In this document: positions 36,270-45,282 of the stretch, piece by piece | Layout of the letters: each line of letters opens with the position of its first letter | Position numbering within the stretch: the first letter of the stretch is position 1 | Assembly (NCBI GenBank): GCA_018694835.1 | Contig: JABHOG010000100.1 | Span: 1 to 64,000, forward strand | Reading direction: 5' to 3' | Length of the DNA stretch: 64,000 nucleotides | From: Planctomycetota bacterium | GTDB lineage: Bacteria; Planctomycetota; UBA8108; UBA1146 | The notes under the pieces: model-generated | What the model saw: the letters and a program-made list of their open reading frames with translations, nothing else | The model's database searches: none | Told to the model about the DNA's origin: nothing | Program-made: the position numbers and the translations under genes

Positions 36270-37246
36270 CCGCCGGACTTTTTCCAGCCACCTGATTTCT
36301 TGTAGCCACCGGTCGATGGCTTCTTCCGCTTGGGAGCGGTCGGATTACCCTTGTCGAGATCGCAGCAGCCGTCTCCGCCCTTGTCATAAAACCGGGTGCC
36401 GTAATCGACCACTTTTCCGATATCGAATTCCTCAATCGAGATCATCGGGCGACGAGCCATTCTCTCATGCATCACCTGATCGACGGTGCGTATCACATCC
36501 CCATCGGTCTTGCGACGGAAGTCGCTGCCCTGCTGCTTCTCTTCTCTCATCTTGTCAAATCCCTGAAGATACGAATCGGCAACCATCTGCTCCGAATGAT
36601 GGGCGGCGTGATTCAGATGGGAGAGCTGGAACTGATCTCGCTTCTCCAGCAAGGGCAGATCCGAGGCCTCCAGTTTGGCCAGCTCGAGGATGAACTGGAT
36701 CTCGTGCATCATTCCATCCGGATCCCAGTAACCAGGTAAGCAGTGCAAGACCGCTCCCGATGGAGAGATGAAGAGCATCTGCACATTGCGGCCACCTGAA
36801 CCGTTGGAGGTCTGAAGTGCGGTACTCGCTACCGGATGATCATGAGACTTCCCGGCGTAGGACTCCTGGCCCTGAATGTTTCTCCAACCGCAAACAAAAT
36901 GTTCCTTCAATACTTCGATCACTTTTGGTTCCGAGAGCGTCACGGCTCTCAGTGAATGTCCGGCACTTCACAATCCGCTGTCCAGATTTCCGACCATCTG
37001 GAGCCAGAAGAGTGGCTTCCCCTGTTCTGCAGCAGTGGCCATCGCATCATCGAAGTTGCCATGCCAGTTGACCCCGGACAGCATCCTGTCGACGCGCTTG
37101 GCCACCTCGGTTCCCTTGAACTTGGGCACCGAGCGTGGAGTGATCCGAGTATCGTCGCCATCTCCGGCTCCCAGATCTCCACAGACACTCAGTACCAGCG
37201 TTCCGGCCATCACGAGGCTCAGACGCTTGAATGAATTCGGAATCAT
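36266..37246 (-). CDS. Exported thioredoxin-fold protein with in-frame UGA, candidate selenoprotein
   Basis: Two track ORFs (36968-37246 and 36266-36943) lie in the same frame, separated only by UGA at 36970-36968 and eight sense codons. Read through, they give 326 residues: signal peptide (about 1-27), GKPLFWLQMVGNLDSGL (a thioredoxin-like first strand), residue 93 encoded by UGA, SAGHSLRA, LSEPKVIEVLKEHFVCGW, and VQMLFISPSGAVLHCLPGYW. The UGA falls where thioredoxin-like proteins place the redox cysteine. A SECIS-like hairpin follows. The start overlaps the FHA stop (ATGA) and the stop overlaps the AlkB start (ATGA), so the gene looks intact at both ends. The tail is Lys/Gly rich. The alternative is a nonsense mutation or base error. 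Confidence 0.6.
36931..36952 (-). promoter_or_regulatory. Candidate bacterial SECIS hairpin downstream of the UGA
   Basis: On the minus strand, 15 nt after the UGA, CTGAGAGC pairs with GCTCTCGG (8 bp with one T-G wobble) around the six-base loop CGTGAC. The loop starts 23 nt after the UGA and has G at its second position. These values fit the published description of bacterial SECIS elements (loop 16-37 nt from UGA, a G in the first two loop bases). Folding was judged by eye. Confidence 0.55.
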
Positions 37247-38826
37247 CCGCGACTCCCTTCCTTGCTATTCCACCAGCGCTCCCATTCAGATTCCGACCGA
37301 AAACTTTGGCCAGTGATCTGCTGAAGAGTCGCCTGTACCTTTAATTTCCTGGTTGCAGCGGGAGTTTTCAATCCTTTTATCAGCGATGGGATCAATTGTT
37401 CGGCAATACTGGAGTGCATCTGCTCCAGCACGAGATCCAGAAGTTCGTCGTCTTCGTCCTCCAGGGCCACAGTGAGTGCAAATCCTAACCGCTCGGGGTC
37501 TTCCGGGTCTGTCAACTCTGTAAAGGCCAGGTCACGAGCATCGAGCAAAACTACCATCTGCTCCTGGATCAGGACGAGCAAATTGAGGGCGAGTTCTGCC
37601 TCTCTACGATCCTGAGCGGAGAGTGGCGCATCCGGATTCCGATCGAGATGACCGTATTTCAATCCGATCTGCTTCGCCCTCGAAGCGACCGCTCGTAGTA
37701 ACTTCTTCGCCTCGATCCTCAGCAGATTGAGATGGTGCCACGACTCCTCTGTTGCGATTTCAACCAGCGACTGGAGAGCCAGGGTGAAATCGGGCAGCAC
37801 CCGATCTGGCAGGTGGTACGAGGCCAGTGCTTCGCGGCCCAGGTCGAACCACTCCTGAGAACTCATCGATTCCACCACCGCGGTCTGATCGGTCGATGCT
37901 GCGGTTGCACTGCTTCCCACCGCAGTCGGAAGAGGTGCTCGTCTGCGCCGAACTCTCTTGTCGCGCCGCAGGCGTGCCACCTCGGCCCAGGGGTCCACTG
38001 TGGGAGGGAGGGCGAGAGATTCGGACTCATCATCGATTCCGGCATCGGTCCCCGGCAGCACCGCCACAGCAGTGGAGTCGGTCACCGTTGAAGAGCGGTC
38101 GGTCGCATCGATCGCTTCTGCCAGTTCGAGAAGCTCTTCCAGAGTCCAGCTCTTTCCCGAGGCGGTGACCCATTCTGACGGAAGTCGGGTCTGGTCGATC
38201 TCTCCAGCCGATGAGGCCGGATCCGTACTCGGTTCACCATCCGGATCAGTACTCGGAACAGTACCCGGAACAGTACTCGGAACATTGCTGGATCCGGTGC
38301 CTGCTTCTTCGCTGGCCGGTTGTCGATCGGGCTCGGGAGTCCAGATCTGAAGCGGATCCCCGAGATCCAGTTGTTGTGCCAGCGGGGTCGGGGCTGGTTT
38401 CGATTCTCGGTTCAGGAAAATGACCAGTATGATCAGTCCGCAGATCAGGATGGCGAAAATCGACGGCAGGTCATGACGCAGTTTCTCCCGTACCATCATC
38501 TGCTTCGGATCGACCTTGCCTTCCAGTTCCAGGGTGCCGTCCCGGCAGATGCGGACGCGAAAACTGCCCACCGTGAATCGGTCGCCCTTTTTCAGATAGG
38601 CTGATTTTACTCGCTTGCCCTCGACCCAGATTCCATTGCGTGAATCATGGTCTTGCAGCACATAACCATCGCCCGAGGGAATCAGCGAGCAATGGCGGCG
38701 AGAGACGCGGGCCGATGGAATCACCAGGTCCGAACTCTGGGACCGACCGATGATTCGAGTGCCTTCATTCAATGTGCCCCCTGACCATCCGATGCTCCAT
38801 TCCGGTTGCGGCAGAGCATGCGTCAT
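37243..38826 (-). CDS. FHA-domain membrane protein
   Basis: This 527-residue protein has an N-terminal FHA domain (about 25-95) with IIGRSQSSD, SARVSRRHC and DSRNGIWVEG, the phosphothreonine-binding loops. One transmembrane helix (about 120-138, IFAILICGLIILVIFL) follows. A low-complexity Pro/Ser/Thr/Asp-rich linker includes repeated VPGTVPST units (about 180-210). The C-terminal part is helical with no assigned family. FHA domains bind phosphothreonine on proteins modified by Ser/Thr kinases. The stop overlaps the ATG of the thioredoxin-like gene. It is the first gene of a three-gene unit. Confidence 0.9.
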   Translation of the reverse strand: MTHALPQPEWSIGWSGGTLNEGTRIIGRSQSSDLVIPSARVSRRHCSLIPSGDGYVLQDHDSRNGIWVEGKRVKSAYLKKGDRFTVGSFRVRICRDGTLELEGKVDPKQMMVREKLRHDLPSIFAILICGLIILVIFLNRESKPAPTPLAQQLDLGDPLQIWTPEPDRQPASEEAGTGSSNVPSTVPGTVPSTDPDGEPSTDPASSAGEIDQTRLPSEWVTASGKSWTLEELLELAEAIDATDRSSTVTDSTAVAVLPGTDAGIDDESESLALPPTVDPWAEVARLRRDKRVRRRRAPLPTAVGSSATAASTDQTAVVESMSSQEWFDLGREALASYHLPDRVLPDFTLALQSLVEIATEESWHHLNLLRIEAKKLLRAVASRAKQIGLKYGHLDRNPDAPLSAQDRREAELALNLLVLIQEQMVVLLDARDLAFTELTDPEDPERLGFALTVALEDEDDELLDLVLEQMHSSIAEQLIPSLIKGLKTPAATRKLKVQATLQQITGQSFRSESEWERWWNSKEGSRG

Positions 38827-38892
38827 TCAGAACCAAACCGGGTTCTCTACACACCACACCGATCACACCTCCATGGTAATCGGTTGTCCCAG

Positions 38893-40092
38893 TCAGTCCC
38901 AGCGTCGCAAGATCCGCACCTTCAGATACTCCGTTTCCGGCAATCTGAGCAGTGCAGGATGGTCTCGTCCACTTCCCAGCCGCTGCTCCACGAAGACACG
39001 AAATGGCAAATCGAGCGCCGCCTGGCGAATCGTGTCCTCGAACAATTCTGCCTTCAGATGATGACTGCAAGAACAGGTGACCAGGCGACCTCCGGGCGCC
39101 AGTAATCTCAACGCTCCACGATTGAGATCGCGGTATCCTCGAATTCCACCCTCGACTTCACGACGACTCTTGCAGAATGCCGGGGGGTCGAGCACCACCA
39201 GATCGTAATACTGCTGCTGATCTCTCAGGTCTCGAATCACATCGAAGACATTGCCTTTGATCATCTCCGGAGCACCGAAGTGGTTGAGGAGCGCGGTTTC
39301 CTGGGCCAGTTCCAGTGCCGTCTCCGATTGATCGACCATCTGAACCGAAGTCGCACCGCCACCGAGAGCGGCCATCGAAAATCCGCCCTGATAACTGAAC
39401 AGATCGAGCACCCTGGCTCCGGCTGCCAGATCCTTCACTCTTTTCCTGGCGGGCTGCTGGTCGAGGTACATACCGGTTTTATGGCCGGCATACGGCCTCA
39501 CGATGTGCTGGATACCATTCTCTTCGATATTCACTCGCTCCACCGGCTCGCCGGCCAGCAGCACCACCTCTTCGGGGAGTCGTTCGAACTTGCGAATGGA
39601 GAGGTCGTTCCTTGCCAGAATCATGCGCGGTTGAAAGATGCGCTCGAGGATCTTCGCGACGATCGGCAACGAACGATCGATCAGGATCGTCGTCGCCTGC
39701 ACCACCAGCACATCGGCATAGCGATCGATCACCAGACCGGGAATCTGATCCGCTTCTCCGTGGACCAGCCGTTGGCCTGAGCTCTCCTCGATCCGGTCCT
39801 GCCTCATCTCGATGGCTCGCTCGATCCGCTCGGTGAGAAACTGCTCGATGGTGGGAACTTCTTCTCCGGGCCACGATCCGCACAAGCGCAGGGCGATCTT
39901 CGAACGGGTGCTGGCACAGGCGATTCCCAGGTCACGACCGTCATTGTCACGAACCCGCACGATCCGCCCCTGACCGAGGGATTCGTCGACCAGATCCGAA
40001 TCTCTCAGGTCATCCTTGTAGAGCCATGGATGACCCCGCCGGGCCAGACGAGAAGCGTTCTTTTCGAGATCGATCACCAGCACGGCAGCCAC
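38893..40092 (-). CDS. RlmI-like 23S rRNA (cytosine-C5) methyltransferase
   Basis: This 399-residue SAM-dependent methyltransferase has an N-terminal PUA-like domain (about 1-80, HPWLYKDDL) and a Rossmann methyltransferase domain. Diagnostic segments are YAGHKTGMYLDQQ, VLDLFSYQGGFSM (SAM motif I), VLDPPAFCKS and TCSCSHHL. RlmI methylates C1962 of 23S rRNA in E. coli; the exact target here is inferred from similarity. The gene stands alone between the FHA gene unit (66-bp gap) and the sulfatase unit. Confidence 0.92.
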   Translation of the reverse strand: MAAVLVIDLEKNASRLARRGHPWLYKDDLRDSDLVDESLGQGRIVRVRDNDGRDLGIACASTRSKIALRLCGSWPGEEVPTIEQFLTERIERAIEMRQDRIEESSGQRLVHGEADQIPGLVIDRYADVLVVQATTILIDRSLPIVAKILERIFQPRMILARNDLSIRKFERLPEEVVLLAGEPVERVNIEENGIQHIVRPYAGHKTGMYLDQQPARKRVKDLAAGARVLDLFSYQGGFSMAALGGGATSVQMVDQSETALELAQETALLNHFGAPEMIKGNVFDVIRDLRDQQQYYDLVVLDPPAFCKSRREVEGGIRGYRDLNRGALRLLAPGGRLVTCSCSHHLKAELFEDTIRQAALDLPFRVFVEQRLGSGRDHPALLRLPETEYLKVRILRRWD

Positions 40093-40207
40093 CTTTCGGA
40101 AGTGAATCCAGCACCGATGGTGCCCTCAACGACCAGGAAAGCAACGGCAGTCTGGAACGACGATCAAAGATGTGACCGGTGCCTCTGCCCTGGAAGACCG
40201 ATGAGGC

Positions 40208-41650
40208 TCAAGGGGCCTTCTTCAGCGGATCCGCTGCGGCAACCCTCTCTGCCTCGAGCTTCATCAGCAGGTCCAGCCGCGTTCCTTGATGGTCTGGATG
40301 ATCGGCGAGATCGGTCGTTTCCTGTGGATCGTCTTGCAGATCGAACAGCTGAGTTTTACCGATGGCGGGATAGTGGATCAGCTTCCAGCGGCCGACCCTC
40401 AGCGCCCTCTGCACCTTCTTGTAGGCGGTGTAGATGCTGCTGCGCCGCTGTTCGGTGGTGCCCTTCAACAAACCCGCAAGACTTTTCCCCTCCGAGAACT
40501 CAGGCGCGTCGATCCGTGCCCAGCCCGCGATGGTGGGCACCAGATCATGGAGGTATACCGGCTGCTCACAGACGCTGCCCGCCTCGATCCCTGGACCGAC
40601 GATCAGCAGTGGAACACGGGTCGAATGCTCGTACAGGTTCTGCTTTCCCATCAATCCATGACTCCCCACCGCCAACCCGTGGTCTGAAGTGAAGACCACC
40701 ATCGTGTTTTCGGCCAGACCAGTCTCCTGCAACGCATCGATGATCCTGCCGACCTGTGCATCCATCTGACTGATCATCGCGTAGTAGGCAGCCAGCTGCT
40801 CCTTCACCACCTCAGGGGTGCGAGGGAATGGGGCCAGCTTTTCATCGCGGATCTTCAGTTCTCCGTTGTCAAAAGGATGCTCCGGTAAAAAGTTGGTCGG
40901 TAACGACATCTTTTCCTTCGGGTACATCGACAGGAACTTCGCCGGAGGAGTGCGAGGATCATGGGGTGCGGTGAAGAAGACACAGGCAAAAAATGGATTA
41001 TTGCGGCCGTCACTCACCTGCTCTTCGTTCTTTCTTTCCTGCTCCTCGATGATTGCCTGCTCCTCGATGAAACGGATGGCAGCATCCGCGAAAGCGGTCG
41101 AGGAGAAGGCGGGCAGGCGATGGCGCTTGCGATCGGGGTACGTTCCAGCGGGATCATGGTCATGAACCAGCAGCTCGGTATGGCTGCCCATTCCGCCGAA
41201 AAAGATCTCTTCACCGCCCCCAAAGGAGCGCTGGAAAGCCGCCTTACCATTGTGCCACTTGCCGGTGAAGAAGGTGTTCCAACCCGCTTCTCGGAGCCGC
41301 TGGGGAAGGGTCACCTCCGACTCGGGGATGTTGAAGACATTTCCCGGCAGCCGATGGAGTGAACGCCCCGTCATCATCATGTAGCGACTCGGCGCGCAGA
41401 CCGCCCCGCTGGTCGACCCCATGCAGTAGGCACTGTTGAAACGGATCCCCTGGCGTACCAGACGATCGAGAGACGGGGTCTGGATCTGCTCATTGCCCAG
41501 CGCACCGATGGTGTCCGCCCGCTGGTCATCGGAAACGATCCACAGGATGTTGGGCGGCGCGGGTGCATCATCCGCCACCGTCTCCACCGTGGTGAAGATC
41601 AGCAGGATCATCAGCGGCACGATCATCCGGGACGGGTGAACAGTTCTCAT
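40208..41650 (-). CDS. Exported Cys-type sulfatase
   Basis: This 480-residue arylsulfatase-family enzyme hydrolyses sulfate esters, probably of sulfated polysaccharides. A signal peptide (about 1-26) is followed by PPNILWIVSDDQRAD with metal-binding aspartates. The formylglycine motif is CAPSR in GAVCAPSRYMMMTGR, so a formylglycine-generating enzyme is needed elsewhere. FTGKWHNG and FTSDHGLAVGSHGLMGK are also conserved. ATG 41650 has GGAGAA upstream and overlaps the stop of the SRPBCC gene (ATGA); the longer track ORF is unlikely. The substrate is unknown. Confidence 0.94.
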   Translation of the reverse strand: MRTVHPSRMIVPLMILLIFTTVETVADDAPAPPNILWIVSDDQRADTIGALGNEQIQTPSLDRLVRQGIRFNSAYCMGSTSGAVCAPSRYMMMTGRSLHRLPGNVFNIPESEVTLPQRLREAGWNTFFTGKWHNGKAAFQRSFGGGEEIFFGGMGSHTELLVHDHDPAGTYPDRKRHRLPAFSSTAFADAAIRFIEEQAIIEEQERKNEEQVSDGRNNPFFACVFFTAPHDPRTPPAKFLSMYPKEKMSLPTNFLPEHPFDNGELKIRDEKLAPFPRTPEVVKEQLAAYYAMISQMDAQVGRIIDALQETGLAENTMVVFTSDHGLAVGSHGLMGKQNLYEHSTRVPLLIVGPGIEAGSVCEQPVYLHDLVPTIAGWARIDAPEFSEGKSLAGLLKGTTEQRRSSIYTAYKKVQRALRVGRWKLIHYPAIGKTQLFDLQDDPQETTDLADHPDHQGTRLDLLMKLEAERVAAADPLKKAP

Positions 41651-42162
41651 GAGCACTTCTCCTGCAGGCCCTTCAGGCCCTCCTCGAAGTCGCTTCCGAT
41701 GAAGGAATCCATCCACGGCACCAGGTAAGGGCCCAGCGGCCGTGAGGTGTCGCCACTCATCTTCCACAACACTTCACAGCCCCCCTTCATCGGAGTGATC
41801 TGCACCACTCCATCGGCAGTCGGTGCTCCTTCGAAGTGAAGCAGGTAGACGATGCCTCGGCCCATCTCGGAGCTGGTGATCTCCAGCACCCCCTCGCCCA
41901 GTTGATCTCCCGACCAGGAGTAACTGGAACCGACTCCATCTTCTGGTCCTGAATACTGGAAGCGAACCGTCGGATCGAGTTGCTGATTCCAGGGGGTCCA
42001 TTCGGGCCACGATCTGAGATCGACCAGCTGAGAATGAATCTGATCGGCCTCTGCCTCGATGAAGAGGGAGCGGGTCACTGAATAACTCACCGGTAGCAGA
42101 GAACCCAACAGTAGAAACAACCCCAGCAGCAGGGCCAGAGTCAGTAGAATTTTCTTGACCAT
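41647..42162 (-). CDS. SRPBCC-family protein with N-terminal membrane anchor
   Basis: The 171-residue product starts with a transmembrane or signal segment (about 3-28). A START/SRPBCC-like domain follows, with SLFIEAEADQIHSQLVDLRSWPEWTPW, the usual opening of polyketide-cyclase-type proteins, and GGCEVLWKMSGD near the end. These form a helix-grip fold that binds hydrophobic ligands. GGAGGAG precedes ATG 42162. Coupled to the sulfatase by a 4-bp overlap. A paralogue is encoded divergently at 42371. Confidence 0.82.
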   Translation of the reverse strand: MVKKILLTLALLLGLFLLLGSLLPVSYSVTRSLFIEAEADQIHSQLVDLRSWPEWTPWNQQLDPTVRFQYSGPEDGVGSSYSWSGDQLGEGVLEITSSEMGRGIVYLLHFEGAPTADGVVQITPMKGGCEVLWKMSGDTSRPLGPYLVPWMDSFIGSDFEEGLKGLQEKCS

Positions 42163-42370
42163 GTCTCCTCCGGATCGATCCGTAGATGGTGATTGTCGCG
42201 GCTCAAGAACAAGATAGCACTGACCATGGCTCGATCGAGATCCGCTCGATAGAAATGATGACCGACTGCGCTGTGCTCTTCTGGCCGATGATCGGAGCGG
42301 GTTGAGGTTACCAGGTTGGTTTCGCTCGATCCTCTCCTGTATCTTCCACACTCAGCGGGAGGTCTCTGCC

Positions 42371-42940
42371 ATGAAACTGCTCCGAAAACTGCTGTTGCTC
42401 GGTTGCGGTGGCTTGTTGCTGCTGGTGATCGGAGGCACTTCGCTGCTGCTCCCCTCCAGCTGGCAAGTCTCGGTCGAGCAAACATCTCTTCATTCCGCAG
42501 CCCAGCTCTACCCGCTGATCGCCGATTTCCATCGATGGCACCAGTGGATCGGCTGGGACGATCAGGAATACGGAGAGCGCACCATCCAGATCGAGGGCAC
42601 TGCCGCCAGCAGCGGCCACAGTTACCGCTGGTCCAGCCACTCCAGTCACGGAAGCCTGACCCTCGATCGCTGCCTACCGGAGCGGGGAATCTGGTATCAG
42701 GGAGCCATCGAAAGTGAACAGATCAACGCCAGTGGTTCCATCACGCTCGAACCACTGCCGGGTGGAGGCACACTCATCACCTGGAAGGACCGAGGAGATC
42801 TTCCTCCCGGCACCGGACTACCCGCTCTCTGGATGAGTTCGAAGCGCAGCGCGAAGTTTGCCGAGGATCTCCATCGACTGCACGACATCGATCTCTCGCG
42901 ACCGGCTCCCGACGCGGAAAAACCGAAGAGGCGCCCGTAA
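42371..42940 (+). CDS. SRPBCC-family protein, divergent paralogue
   Basis: The 189-residue product has an N-terminal hydrophobic segment (about 3-28) containing LLLGCGG, which is not a good lipobox. The SRPBCC-like domain follows, with LYPLIADFHRWHQWIGWD and GGGTLITWKDRGD, parallel to LRSWPEWTPW and GGCEVLWKMSGD of the gene at 41647-42162. GGGAGG lies upstream of ATG 42371. The stop overlaps the start of the DUF1592 protein (TAATG), so these two are probably co-translated. The two SRPBCC genes are back to back, 208 bp apart. Confidence 0.8.
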   Translation: MKLLRKLLLLGCGGLLLLVIGGTSLLLPSSWQVSVEQTSLHSAAQLYPLIADFHRWHQWIGWDDQEYGERTIQIEGTAASSGHSYRWSSHSSHGSLTLDRCLPERGIWYQGAIESEQINASGSITLEPLPGGGTLITWKDRGDLPPGTGLPALWMSSKRSAKFAEDLHRLHDIDLSRPAPDAEKPKRRP

Positions 42941-45168
42941 TGATGCGGATATTACTCTGGCCACTACTACTGCTTCCCACGATGACGATGGCTCAGGCTC
43001 CCGAGCCGATTTCTCACTGGCTCCAGACTCACTGCACCGAGTGCCACTCGGGAGAGAAGCCCAAGGGAGGAATCGACCTGGAAGTGGTGATCGAAGATGG
43101 AGCCAGCGCATTGCTGGAAGACTGGCGACAGATCGAACGAGTCATCACCAGTGGAGAGATGCCTCCGGAAGATGAGCCTGCACCCACCTCGCAAGAGCGC
43201 GAGGAGATGATCTCGACGCTGAGAGATTGGCTCCAAGGGATACTCCAATCCAGACCGGAAGTGCCCGGCACTGTTGGCCCGCGCAGGCTCGGCAGATCGG
43301 AGTTGCAAGCGACGATCCGTGACCTGACCGGCGTCGAGGTCGACGTCCATCGTCATCTCCCCGCCGATCCTTCATCGGATGGCTTCGACAATCAGGGCGG
43401 CGCGCTCTCCACCACCTTCATCGAGCGACTGTTCAGGATCGCCGAGGAGGTTGCCGTGAGTGCCGTCATCCTCGATGACGGCAACGAAACTCCCACCACC
43501 ACCTATCCCATCGATGAGATCACCATCGAGGGTGCCGGTAGGATTCTGTCCGACAGCGCTTTTTTCTACAGCAGAGGAACCGCTTCCATCGACCATCACT
43601 TTCCCCGCAGCGGCACCTACCAGATCGACATTCGCGGGTGGGGACAGCAAGCAGGGGATCAACCGGCACGCTTCCAGATCAAGATCGGCGCTCAAAAGCC
43701 ACGAGTCATCGAGATTTCGGAAACTCGAGATCAACCAGGATCGAGAAGCATCGAACTGACGGTTCCAGCCGGTCCTCAGCGAATCTCTGCCACTTTCATC
43801 AATGACTACTACAAGCCGGATCATCCCGAGCCTTCACAACGAGACCGAAATGCCGCCATCATCTCCTTCAGAGTCGAGGGCCCCGCAGAGGGGATGGAGC
43901 CATCGGTCTTCCAGGTGGAAGCACTGGAGGGAAAGGGCTCTCCGACAGAACGGCTGGCGCGAGGAATCGAGCACTGGTTGCCACGATTCTGGAGAGGTCC
44001 GACCACTCCTCAGCAGCGCCAGCGGCTGGTCGAGACCTCCACCGAAGCGGCGCTGGATCCGAACTCGGCAGAGTCGTTGCTCCGCGCAGCCTTGGTGGCG
44101 GCGATCGCTTCACCTCGGTTCATCCTCCGGCTCGAGATCGACCCCCCCGCATCTTCACCCGGTACCATTCGTGATCTCTCGGGACATGAACTCGCCACAC
44201 GCCTTTCGTATTTCCTCTGGGGGACCACCCCCGACCAAAAATTGCTCGAGGCGGCGACTCGTGGCGAACTGGATGATCGCGAGGGACTGCTGATCCAAAC
44301 CCGGAGGTTACTCGCCGATGCAAGATCACGATCGGTGGCGACCAACTTTGCCACCCAATGGCTGAGAATCCGCGACCTCGGAGGACTTCGGCCAGACACC
44401 AAGATCTTCGCCAAGTTCGACAGGAAACTACTCGAAAGCATGAGGTTGGAAACAGTCGAGTTCTTCGATCACATCTTGCGGCAACGATTGCCGATCAACG
44501 AGTTGATCGAGGCCTCCTATACCTTTGCCAATCAACGGCTCGCTCTTCACTATGGTCTCGAGCCGATCGTCGGCCAGCAGATGCGCCTCCTCGAGGTCGA
44601 GAGTCCACGTGGTGGCCTGCTCTCTCAAGGTAGTATCCTGCTGGCGACCAGCACTCGTCAGCGAACATCTCCGGTACTACGGGGAAAGTGGCTGCTGGAG
44701 GTATTGCTGGATGCCGCTCCTCCACCGCCTCCTCCCGGTGCCGGGACCTTGCCGTTGCCCGGCGAAGAAGGGGCAGATCTTCCTCTCAGAGAACAACTGC
44801 GGCTCCATCGGAATGAACCCACCTGTGCCATCTGTCACCGCCGGATGGATGCGCTGGGATTTTCCCTCGAGAGATTTGATGCGATCGGCCGCTATCGAAC
44901 AGGTGACATCGATGACCGCGGCGAACTTCCCGATGGATCGGTGCTCGAGGGGATCAAGGATCTCAAAACAAACATCCACAGTTCCTCGGGATTCCAGCGC
45001 TCCCTCGCAAGAAACCTCCTCACCTATGCTCTCGGTCGTGGACTGATCGATGAGGATGCACCCGCCGTTGCAAGATTGCTGGTGCGGCTGAAATCAGACC
45101 CGACGATTATCGCGCTGATCGAGGAGATCGTCGTACTGGAAGCGTTTCGCCGCCGGCTAATCCCCTGA
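42940..45168 (+). CDS. Planctomycete-type DUF1592/DUF1588 cytochrome protein
   Basis: The 742-residue product has a signal peptide (about 1-19) and an N-terminal haem motif CTECH followed by KPKGGIDLE, as in planctomycete cytochrome domains. Domain blocks follow in the usual order: DUF1587 (RRLGRSELQATIRDLTG), DUF1595, DUF1592 (LATRLSYFLWGTTPD), DUF1588 (GLLSQGSILLATS, TSPVLRGKWLLE and CAICHRRMDALGFSLE with a second CxxCH) and DUF1585 at the end. These proteins are abundant in planctomycetes and normally sit beside a DUF1552 protein, as here. Function is unknown; the domain set suggests a periplasmic redox role. Confidence 0.92.
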   Translation: MMRILLWPLLLLPTMTMAQAPEPISHWLQTHCTECHSGEKPKGGIDLEVVIEDGASALLEDWRQIERVITSGEMPPEDEPAPTSQEREEMISTLRDWLQGILQSRPEVPGTVGPRRLGRSELQATIRDLTGVEVDVHRHLPADPSSDGFDNQGGALSTTFIERLFRIAEEVAVSAVILDDGNETPTTTYPIDEITIEGAGRILSDSAFFYSRGTASIDHHFPRSGTYQIDIRGWGQQAGDQPARFQIKIGAQKPRVIEISETRDQPGSRSIELTVPAGPQRISATFINDYYKPDHPEPSQRDRNAAIISFRVEGPAEGMEPSVFQVEALEGKGSPTERLARGIEHWLPRFWRGPTTPQQRQRLVETSTEAALDPNSAESLLRAALVAAIASPRFILRLEIDPPASSPGTIRDLSGHELATRLSYFLWGTTPDQKLLEAATRGELDDREGLLIQTRRLLADARSRSVATNFATQWLRIRDLGGLRPDTKIFAKFDRKLLESMRLETVEFFDHILRQRLPINELIEASYTFANQRLALHYGLEPIVGQQMRLLEVESPRGGLLSQGSILLATSTRQRTSPVLRGKWLLEVLLDAAPPPPPPGAGTLPLPGEEGADLPLREQLRLHRNEPTCAICHRRMDALGFSLERFDAIGRYRTGDIDDRGELPDGSVLEGIKDLKTNIHSSSGFQRSLARNLLTYALGRGLIDEDAPAVARLLVRLKSDPTIIALIEEIVVLEAFRRRLIP

Positions 45169-45282
45169 TCGGGTCGCGGACTCGTCGCTTGTTTCCCCGG
45201 CCATTGCGGTGTCTCATCAACGAGCCTCATCGAAATCGTTGTTCGAGTAAATTCTTCGAGTCGTGAGAGGAGCGATCGCGTC

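Noticed and set aside
36968-37246. Separate short exported protein of 92 residues
   Set aside because: It ends at the UGA in the middle of a thioredoxin-like fold whose remainder continues in the same frame, so two independent genes are unlikely. Recoding or a nonsense change explains it better.
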